Source: Alphaproteobacteria bacterium (GTDB lineage Bacteria > Pseudomonadota > Alphaproteobacteria > Sphingomonadales > Sphingomonadaceae). Taken from it: 6,367 nt of DNA. The notes below the pieces were generated by a model, which was given only the letters and a program-made list of their open reading frames with translations, was not told the DNA's origin and searched no databases. Numbering within the stretch: position 1 is the first letter of the stretch; the number at the start of each line of letters is the position of its first letter. Both the position numbers and the translations under genes were made by a program. The stretch lies in assembly GCA_028293005.1 (NCBI GenBank), contig JAQGLH010000269.1, positions 1 to 6,367 on the forward strand, read 5' to 3'. Positions 1 through 4,472 of this stretch are shown piece by piece.

Positions 1-451
1 TGGCCGGCGGGTGACCGGCTTCCAGGAAGAAGCGTTGCGTTTTTTCCGCATGCACGATTGGCCCGGCAATATCCGCGAGCTCGAGAATACCATCGAGCGC
101 GGGGTGATCATGGCCAATGACGGCGAGGCCATCGGCCTCAGCCACTTGATGATGGCCGGCGGCAGGATCAGCTCTCCCGACGATGCCTCGCTCGACGATC
201 CGTTGCTGGCGCTGATCGTCAACCAGCTCCACGGCCGCAAGAACGAGGGATTGGGTGAGCAGATCCTCGATCGCGGCATCGGTTACGAGGCAGTGCTGGC
301 CGAGATGATCGAAGCCGCGCTCGCCAGGAGCAAGGGCAATGTCTCGGCGGCCGCGCGCGCGCTCAAGATGAGCCGGTCGCAACTGGTCTATTGGCTCAAG
401 ACCAACAAGCCCGAGAGCGCCGGGAGCGGGCAAGGACAACGCCCGGGCTGA
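1..451 (+). CDS. Sigma-54-dependent transcriptional activator, C-terminal part (5' end outside window)
   Basis: This is the tail of a bacterial enhancer-binding protein that activates RNA polymerase carrying sigma-54. The frame is open from base 2, so the GTG at 11 is an internal Val codon and not a start. The segment WPGNIRELENTIER (from base 59) is the conserved end of the AAA+ sigma-54 interaction domain. After a linker of about 70 residues comes a Fis-type helix-turn-helix, with GNVSAAARALKMSRSQLVYWLK (about bases 334-399) matching the usual 'GN..aAA..L..sR..l.y.L' pattern. The AAA+ core with Walker A/B and GAFTGA motifs, and any sensor domain, lie upstream, so the signal it responds to cannot be read here. 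It ends in TGA at 449-451, followed by a 67-nt gap before a co-directional gene set that it might regulate. Family assignment is firm; target genes are unknown. Confidence 0.93.
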   Translation, partial: GRRVTGFQEEALRFFRMHDWPGNIRELENTIERGVIMANDGEAIGLSHLMMAGGRISSPDDASLDDPLLALIVNQLHGRKNEGLGEQILDRGIGYEAVLAEMIEAALARSKGNVSAAARALKMSRSQLVYWLKTNKPESAGSGQGQRPG

Positions 452-456
452 GCTGG

Positions 457-481
457 ATCTCCTCGCCGCCATGGAGGAGAT
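457..481 (+). repeat. 8-bp perfect inverted repeat downstream of the activator gene
   Basis: ATCTCCTC (457-464) and GAGGAGAT (474-481) are exact reverse complements separated by a 9-nt loop. The hairpin begins 5 nt after the activator stop codon. No T-tract follows (next bases TGAACAAGCG), so it is not a standard intrinsic terminator. It could be an RNA stability element, a weak terminator, or an operator for a dimeric regulator. The seen fact is the symmetry; the role is inference. Confidence 0.5.
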
Positions 482-504
482 TGAACAAGCGCTCTTCTTA
501 CTTC

Positions 505-514
505 AGGAGCGAGG
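505..514 (+). promoter_or_regulatory. Ribosome binding site that fixes the DUF423 gene start at 519
   Basis: AGGAG at 505-509 sits 9 nt before ATG 519, with a second GAGG at 511-514. The alternative upstream ATG at 471 in the same frame has no comparable purine-rich element before it, lies inside the inverted repeat, and would add 16 residues absent from the conserved family core. Confidence 0.75.
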
Positions 515-518
515 CCCG

Positions 519-935
519 ATGACAAAGGCACCCCAACACCCGAACCTGCTCCACGCGCCGATCCTGACCGCCGGCGCATTACTCGCCCTGCTCGGCGTCG
601 CGCTCGGGGCATTCGGCGCGCATGCGCTGCAGGGCGTGCTCGACGCCAGAAGCGCGGGCTGGTGGCAGACTGCGGTGCAATATCAGATGTGGCATGCGGT
701 CGCGCTGGTCGCGATTGCCGCGCTGCCGCTTCGCGGTGCGCGGCCCGCGGCGCTGCTGCTGCTGCTCGGCACAATCCTGTTCTCGGGCAGCCTCTATGCC
801 ATGGCGCTCGGCGGCTGGCGCTGGCTCGGGATGGTGACGCCGCTTGGCGGACTGCTTATGCTCGCGGGCTGGCTGGTATTGGCCCTCGCCGGATGGGCGG
901 ACGCCATGAAAAATAAGAAAGACTCGAATGATTGA
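519..935 (+). CDS. DUF423 family small integral membrane protein (YgdD/YwdK-like)
   Basis: A 138-residue hydrophobic protein of unknown biochemical function, expected in the inner membrane. Four transmembrane segments are visible at about residues 13-35, 53-70, 75-96 and 103-126. Family hallmarks are GAFGAHAL (30-37) in the first helix, YQMWHAVAL (55-63) opening the second, LFSGSLYA (87-94) in the third, and [12 protein letters not shown] (107-118) in the fourth. The tail (MKNKKDSND) is charged and probably cytoplasmic. The start at 519 is chosen for its Shine-Dalgarno sequence and because the length then fits the family's usual 120-140 residues. Its stop overlaps the gcdH start by 8 nt (ATGATTGA, 928-935), implying co-transcription and probably translational coupling. 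The reason for its pairing with a glutaryl-CoA enzyme is not evident. Family call is secure; function unknown. Confidence 0.9.
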   Translation: MTKAPQHPNLLHAPILTAGALLALLGVALGAFGAHALQGVLDARSAGWWQTAVQYQMWHAVALVAIAALPLRGARPAALLLLLGTILFSGSLYAMALGGWRWLGMVTPLGGLLMLAGWLVLALAGWADAMKNKKDSND

Positions 936-2118
936 AGGCAAGATCACCCGGTTCGACTGGGCGGACCCGTTTGGGCTCGAGGAGCAATTGTCCGACGAGG
1001 AAAGGCTCGTTCGCGACAGCGCCGAAGCCTATGCGCAGGACAAATTGCTGCCGCGCGTGACCGACGCCTATCTCGAGGAACGCTTCGATCCTGAGATCAT
1101 GACCGAGATGGGTGCGCTTGGGCTGCTCGGATCGACGATCCCGCCCGAATACGGCGGCGCAGGGCTCAATTACGTCAGCTACGGCCTCGCCGCACGCGCG
1201 GTCGAGCGCGTCGATTCGGGCTATCGCTCGGCGATGTCGGTGCAGTCGTCGCTCGTGATGTTCCCGATCCATGCCTATGGCACCGAAGAGCAGAAGCGGA
1301 CCTATCTGCCGCGGCTCGCGACCGGCGAGATGATCGGCTGCTTCGGCCTCACCGAGCCGGATGCCGGCTCGGATCCCGGCAGCATGCGCACGCGGGCCGA
1401 GAAAGTGAATGGCGGCTACCGCCTGACGGGCAGCAAGATCTGGATCACCAACTCGCCGATCGCCGATATCTTCATCGTCTGGGCCAAATCCGACGCGCAT
1501 GACGGCAAGATCAAGGGCTTCGTCCTCGAAAAGGGCATGCAGGGTCTGACCGCGCCGCAGCTCAAGCAGAAATTGTCCCTGCGTGCCTCGATCACCGGCG
1601 AGATCGTGATGGACGGGGTCGAGATACCGGAGGCCAACCTCCTGCCCGGCGCGAGCGGCCTCGCCGGCCCGTTCGGCTGCCTCAACCGCGCGCGCTTCGG
1701 CATCGGCTGGGGCGCGATGGGTGCGGCAGAGGCGTGCTATCATGCTGCGCGAACCTACACGCTCGAGCGCAAGCAGTTCGGACGTCCGCTCGCCGCGACC
1801 CAGCTCGTCCAGATCAAGCTTGCCGACATGGCGGCGGAGATCAGCCTCGGGCTGCAGGCCGCGCTGAGAGTGGGCCGCCGGATGGACGAAGGCGTGGTCA
1901 TTCCCGAGACCTTGTCGCTGATCAAGCGCAACAATGTCGGCAAGGCGCTCGCGATCGCCCGCACGGCGCGCGACATGCACGGCGGCAACGGCATTAGCGC
2001 CGAATATCATGTCATGCGCCACGCCGCAAATCTCGAGACGGTCAACACCTATGAGGGCACGCACGACGTCCACGGCCTGATCATCGGCCGGGCGATCACC
2101 GGCATTTCGGCCTTCTGA
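928..2118 (+). CDS. gcdH: Glutaryl-CoA dehydrogenase (decarboxylating), FAD-dependent
   Basis: A 396-residue cytoplasmic flavoenzyme of the acyl-CoA dehydrogenase superfamily that converts glutaryl-CoA to crotonyl-CoA and CO2, passing electrons to electron-transfer flavoprotein. It is a late step of lysine/tryptophan and glutarate breakdown. The N-terminal helical domain is at about 15-135, the middle beta domain with [13 protein letters not shown] (138-150) and KIWITNS (170-176) at about 136-235, and the C-terminal helical domain with RKQFGRP (281-287) follows. The ending [20 protein letters not shown] is diagnostic of this subfamily: Glu376 is the catalytic base. Arg100-Ser101 in [11 protein letters not shown] correspond to human mature Arg94-Ser95, which contact the substrate carboxylate; the six-residue offset is the same as for the catalytic Glu (370 to 376). 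The start overlaps the DUF423 stop; AAGAAAG (915-921) is only a weak ribosome site, consistent with coupling. No missing key residue seen. Confidence 0.96.
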   Translation: MIEGKITRFDWADPFGLEEQLSDEERLVRDSAEAYAQDKLLPRVTDAYLEERFDPEIMTEMGALGLLGSTIPPEYGGAGLNYVSYGLAARAVERVDSGYRSAMSVQSSLVMFPIHAYGTEEQKRTYLPRLATGEMIGCFGLTEPDAGSDPGSMRTRAEKVNGGYRLTGSKIWITNSPIADIFIVWAKSDAHDGKIKGFVLEKGMQGLTAPQLKQKLSLRASITGEIVMDGVEIPEANLLPGASGLAGPFGCLNRARFGIGWGAMGAAEACYHAARTYTLERKQFGRPLAATQLVQIKLADMAAEISLGLQAALRVGRRMDEGVVIPETLSLIKRNNVGKALAIARTARDMHGGNGISAEYHVMRHAANLETVNTYEGTHDVHGLIIGRAITGISAF

Positions 2119-2131
2119 TGGACTCCTGCTG

Positions 2132-3289
2132 ATGGACAGGCCGCTCGCCGGAATCCGCGTCGTCGAGCTCGCGCGCATCCTGGCGGGGCCCTGGGCCGGC
2201 CAGCTTCTCGCCGACCTCGGCGCAGAGGTGATCAAGATCGAGCAGCCGAACACGGGCGACGACACGCGCCAATGGGGCCCGCCGTTCGTCGAGGGTGGCG
2301 ACCGAAGCGCGGCTTACTTCCACGGCTGCAACCGCGGCAAGACGTCGCTCGCGATCGACATCGCCAGCGCAGCGGGGCAGCAGCAGGTCAAAGAGCTGGT
2401 CGCGGACAGCGACGTGCTGATCGAGAATTTCAAGGTCGGCGGGCTGCGCAAATATGGGCTCGACCATGACAGCCTGTCGCGGATCAACCCGCGGCTGATC
2501 ACCTGCTCGATCACCGGCTTCGGCCAGACCGGCCCCTATGCGGCGCGCGCCGGCTACGATTTCATGATCCAGGGCATGGGCGGGATCATGGATCTGACCG
2601 GCGAGCCCGATCGTGAGCCGCAGAAGGCCGGCGTGGCGATCGCCGACATCTTCACCGGCCTCTATGCCGCGGTGGCGATCGTCGCCTCGCTGCGCGGACG
2701 CGACGCCACCGGTGAGGGCGCCCACATCGATCTCGCCTTGCTCGACACGCAGGTCGCGGTGCTGGCGAACCAGGCGATGAACTATCTCGTATCGGGCGAG
2801 GTGCCGCATCGGATGGGCAATGCGCATCCCAATATCACGCCCTACCAGACGTTCGCGGTCGCCGACGGCTATGTGATCGTCGCGGTCGGCAACGACCGCC
2901 AGTTCCGTGACCTATGCACCTTGCTCGGCCTCACCCGCCTCGCGGCCGACCCCGAATTCGCCAGCAACGCCGATCGCGTCCGCAACCGGGAGCGGCTGAC
3001 CGCGTTGCTCGCCCCTGTCCTGATGCAACGGCCGCGCGATCCGTTGCTCGCCGCGCTCGCCGCAGCCGGGGTTCCCGCGGGCCCGATCAACGATCTTGCC
3101 CAGGTGTTCGCCGATCCGCAGGTCATCGCGCGCGGCCTGCGCATCGAACGCGGCGGAGTCCCGGGGGTCGCCTCGCCGATCGTGATCGACGGCAAGCGCC
3201 AAATTGCCGAGCGCGGCAGTCCGGCGCTCGATCAACCCGCCGCTCGATCGGATCGCGCGCCGCTGATCGACGATGGGCCGAAAAGCTAG
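2132..3289 (+). CDS. Family III (CaiB/BaiF) CoA-transferase, probably glutarate CoA-transferase
   Basis: A 385-residue cytoplasmic CoA-transferase of the interlocked-dimer formyl-CoA transferase/CaiB fold. Visible features are the N-terminal LAGIRVVELARILAGPWAGQ (5-24), LGAEVIKIEQP (29-39), the ENF motif (98-100), SITGFGQTGPYA (126-137), GYDFMIQGMGG (141-151), and HIDLALLDTQ (198-207). Asp205 aligns with the Asp that forms the acyl-enzyme intermediate (Asp169 in Oxalobacter formyl-CoA transferase). The conserved AAGVPAGPIN block is at 311-320. It lies 13 nt after gcdH with a poor Shine-Dalgarno sequence, so it is probably translated from the same message. Pairing with glutaryl-CoA dehydrogenase recalls Pseudomonas gcdG-gcdH and human SUGCT, which move CoA from succinyl-CoA to glutarate. 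That substrate is inferred from context; the family covers many carboxylates. The last ~15 residues look non-conserved, and the stop codon lies inside a tandem repeat. Confidence 0.9.
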   Translation: MDRPLAGIRVVELARILAGPWAGQLLADLGAEVIKIEQPNTGDDTRQWGPPFVEGGDRSAAYFHGCNRGKTSLAIDIASAAGQQQVKELVADSDVLIENFKVGGLRKYGLDHDSLSRINPRLITCSITGFGQTGPYAARAGYDFMIQGMGGIMDLTGEPDREPQKAGVAIADIFTGLYAAVAIVASLRGRDATGEGAHIDLALLDTQVAVLANQAMNYLVSGEVPHRMGNAHPNITPYQTFAVADGYVIVAVGNDRQFRDLCTLLGLTRLAADPEFASNADRVRNRERLTALLAPVLMQRPRDPLLAALAAAGVPAGPINDLAQVFADPQVIARGLRIERGGVPGVASPIVIDGKRQIAERGSPALDQPAARSDRAPLIDDGPKS

Positions 3290-3336
3290 GCTGCCGAGGA
3301 CCTGGACTGCCGAAAACTAGGCTGCCAAAAATTAGC
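3275..3336. repeat. Degenerate 15-16-nt tandem repeat, four units, spanning two convergent stop codons
   Basis: Four head-to-tail units can be aligned at 3275-3290, 3291-3306, 3307-3321 and 3322-3336, around a pattern close to CTGCCGAAAACTAGG. Units 1 and 3 are the most alike: CCGAAAAGCTAGGCTGCC (3278-3295) and CCGAAAACTAGGCTGCC (3310-3326) differ by a single inserted G. Unit 1 contains the TAG stop of the CoA-transferase; unit 4 contains the TAA stop of the minus-strand acetyltransferase (TTA, 3332-3334). No convincing intrinsic terminator was found in this 42-nt convergent gap. Origin, perhaps slippage duplication, is inference. Confidence 0.6.
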
Positions 3337-3862
3337 CGGGACGCGCGGCGGGGCGACGAAACAGCAGCACCGGGTCGCCCGCGTAGCTCGCCGGACGGCC
3401 CTCGCCGAAGCCAAGCTTGCGGGCGAGGCGAATCGAGGGCGCGTTGTCGGGATCGATGATCGCGGCGAAGCTCTGGTCGGCAAGCACGCGGTCGCCCCAT
3501 TCGAGCGCGGCCGTAGCCGCTTCGCTGGCATAGCCCTGCCCGTGCGCGCTGGCGGCGAACACCCATCCGATCTCGGCGATGCCGTCGATCGAAGGGTCGA
3601 GGTCTCGCTTGAAATCCCCGAACCCGGTCTGGCCGATCATCGCGCCGTCCGCACGCAGCTCAACCGCCCAATAGCCGTACCCGAGCAAGTCCCACATGCC
3701 GGCGCCCGCGAGCGTCCTGCGCCACGCTTCCTCGCGGCCCAGCGTGCGGCCGCCGAGATGGCGCGTGATATCGGGATCACCCAGCATCGCAGCCTGGGCA
3801 GTGATGTCCGCGGCCGTGAAGCCGCGCAGGCGAAGCCGTGCGGTCTCGATTACCGGGACCAC
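3332..3862 (-). CDS. GNAT family N-acetyltransferase (RimJ/RimL-like)
   Basis: A 176-residue predicted cytoplasmic acetyltransferase that would move acetyl from acetyl-CoA to an amine; the substrate cannot be told from sequence. It opens with IETARLRLRGF (5-15), the usual start of RimJ/RimL-type GNATs. The core strand EIGWVFAASAHGQGYASEA (97-115) holds the acetyl-CoA pyrophosphate-binding loop HGQGYA. DPDNAPSIRLARKLGF (137-152) is the typical motif B segment, where Asn140 and the following helix usually contact CoA. GTG 3862-3860 is the only plausible in-frame start upstream of the conserved region, because the frame continues backwards only through rpmE sequence out of phase. No Shine-Dalgarno sequence precedes it; a perfect hairpin ends 2 nt upstream. 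It lies 20 nt after rpmE on the same strand, so co-transcription is likely, though rpmE itself says nothing about its target. Confidence 0.85.
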   Translation of the reverse strand: MVPVIETARLRLRGFTAADITAQAAMLGDPDITRHLGGRTLGREEAWRRTLAGAGMWDLLGYGYWAVELRADGAMIGQTGFGDFKRDLDPSIDGIAEIGWVFAASAHGQGYASEAATAALEWGDRVLADQSFAAIIDPDNAPSIRLARKLGFGEGRPASYAGDPVLLFRRPAARPG

Positions 3863-3864
3863 GC

Positions 3865-3882
3865 GGCCAGGCCCGCCTGGCC
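3865..3882 (-). repeat. Perfect 18-nt inverted repeat filling the rpmE-GNAT gap
   Basis: On the minus strand the sequence is GGCCAGGCGGGCCTGGCC, two 8-nt arms around GG. It starts immediately after the rpmE TAA and ends 2 nt before the GTG of the acetyltransferase. No T-run follows on the minus strand; on the plus strand TTATTTCTT follows, but no plus-strand gene ends there. It may protect the rpmE message 3' end, partly terminate transcription, or restrain translation of the downstream gene. Symmetry is seen; function is inferred. Confidence 0.6.
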
Positions 3883-4113
3883 TTATTTCTTGCCGAGGGT
3901 GAGCCCGCCGAAACGCTTGTTGAAGCGCGCGACCTGGCCGCCGGTGTCGAGCATCTTGTTGTTGCCGCCGGTCCAGGCCGGATGGGCGGTGGGATCGATG
4001 TCGAGCTGCAGCGTGTCGCCTTCCTTGCCCCAGGTCGAGCGAGTCTCGAACACGGTGCCGTCGGTCATCTGCACCTTGATCATGTGATAATCGGGATGGG
4101 CGTCGGTCTTCAT
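3883..4113 (-). CDS. rpmE: 50S ribosomal protein L31 (bL31), cysteine-free form
   Basis: A 76-residue component of the large ribosomal subunit, located at the subunit bridge near the central protuberance. It starts [10 protein letters not shown] and carries [18 protein letters not shown] (16-33), [14 protein letters not shown] (37-50) and [15 protein letters not shown] (56-70), matching alphaproteobacterial L31. The zinc-ligand cysteines found in the E. coli protein (C16, C18, C37, C40) are all missing; there is no Cys in the whole protein, so it is the zinc-independent type. ATG 4113-4111 is preceded on the minus strand by AGAAGG (4127-4122) with 8-nt spacing, a good ribosome site. Its message probably continues into the acetyltransferase gene. 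It is transcribed away from the btuB riboswitch across a shared region of about 110 nt. Confidence 0.96.
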   Translation of the reverse strand: MKTDAHPDYHMIKVQMTDGTVFETRSTWGKEGDTLQLDIDPTAHPAWTGGNNKMLDTGGQVARFNKRFGGLTLGKK

Positions 4114-4165
4114 CGATCAAACCTTCTGCGAATGGCTGGTTCCGACCAGCCTCAATGGAGGCGGC

Positions 4166-4194
4166 GCTCTACAAGCTGAGGCCGATATTGACAA
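4166..4194 (-). promoter_or_regulatory. Possible rpmE promoter (sigma-70 type, weak -10)
   Basis: Minus strand TTGTCA (4194-4189) is one base from the -35 consensus, followed after 17 nt by TAGAGC (4171-4166), a poor -10. Transcription would begin about 45 nt before the rpmE ATG. Only the -35 half and the spacing are persuasive. Confidence 0.35.
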
Positions 4195-4217
4195 GCCATG
4201 GCCATCGTCCCTAGCAG
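4188..4217 (+). promoter_or_regulatory. Possible btuB/riboswitch promoter (sigma-70 type)
   Basis: TTGACA at 4188-4193 is a perfect -35 hexamer. A -10 candidate is CTAGCA (4211-4216, 17-nt spacer) or TAGCAG (4212-4217, 18-nt spacer), both weak. The start site would fall near 4222-4226, right at the 5' edge of the cobalamin aptamer, which is where a riboswitch promoter would be expected. It overlaps the minus-strand TTGTCA candidate for rpmE. Confidence 0.5.
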
Positions 4218-4220
4218 GCG

Positions 4221-4360
4221 GGCAGCGAAGGTGCCGCCAGCTGGCGGTGAAAAGGGAAGCCGGTGAATATCCGGCGCTGTGCCCGCAACTGTAAGCGGCG
4301 AGCCCCTCCCCTCAAGGGGGAGACAAGGCAATGACCCGTGTAGCCAGGAGACCTGCCTCC
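4221..4360 (+). promoter_or_regulatory. Cobalamin (adenosylcobalamin) riboswitch aptamer
   Basis: The leader of btuB matches the conserved core of the Rfam Cobalamin family. In order: AGGTGCC (4229-4235); a short arm that is a perfect palindrome, CCGCCAGCTGGCGG (4234-4247); GTGAAAAGGGAA (4247-4258); the stem-loop GCCGGTGAATATCCGGC (4259-4275); GCCCGCAACTGTAAGCGG (4281-4298); a peripheral hairpin CTCCCC/GGGGAG; AAGGCAATGACCC (4325-4337); and the B12 box AGCCAGGAGACCTGCC (4342-4357). GGCAG (4221-4225) can pair with CTGCC (4353-4357) to close the aptamer. When B12 is plentiful the RNA is expected to shut off the downstream receptor gene. Identification is strong; the exact ends are approximate. 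Confidence 0.96.
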
Positions 4361-4472
4361 GCTTGTCGTCCGCGTCCGGCCGGGTTCAGCCTGCGGCGCG
4401 TGGTGTCTCCGGCGGCCTATGCCACCAGCGACTCCTCCGAGACGGCAGTCCTGTCGTCTATGGAGGTCACTG
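4361..4472 (+). promoter_or_regulatory. Riboswitch expression platform with SD-sequestering hairpin and candidate kissing-loop hairpin
   Basis: This 112-nt stretch between aptamer and btuB holds no gene and no T-tract terminator. The btuB Shine-Dalgarno GGAGG (4462-4466, 6 nt before ATG) can pair with CCTCC (4434-4438), and the bases between fold as AGACGGCAG (4440-4448) with CTGTCGTCT (4451-4459), having one G-U pair. The result is a long hairpin that would hide the ribosome site. Upstream, GCCG (4379-4382) pairs with CGGC (4394-4397), with GG/CC inside and a loop TTCAG (4385-4389) whose TTCA complements TGAA (4264-4267) in an aptamer loop. GTCTC (4405-4409) could alternatively pair with GAGAC (4439-4443) and open the SD hairpin. 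The pairings are read by eye; the switching model is inferred. Confidence 0.65.

Noticed and set aside
471..518. Longer DUF423 protein starting at ATG 471
   Set aside because: No ribosome site before 471, while ATG 519 has AGGAG at proper distance and begins close to the conserved first helix.
856..2265. 469-codon open frame on the minus strand opposite gcdH
   Set aside because: It lies antisense to a gene with unmistakable glutaryl-CoA dehydrogenase motifs and crosses three real gene boundaries. It has no domain signal and is a codon-bias shadow.
2096..2827. 243-codon minus-strand open frame opposite the CoA-transferase
   Set aside because: His/Arg/Asp-rich antisense shadow of a well-supported family III CoA-transferase; no motif of its own.
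3865..3893. Plus-strand intrinsic terminator (hairpin followed by TTATTTCTT)
   Set aside because: The hairpin and T-rich stretch are present, but no plus-strand gene ends there; the T-rich bases are the rpmE stop and last Lys codons on the other strand. It could at most stop antisense transcription.
3863..4120. N-terminal extension of the acetyltransferase to 262 residues
   Set aside because: The extra 86 codons are rpmE read in another frame. L31 is certain there, and GNAT homology begins only after GTG 3862.
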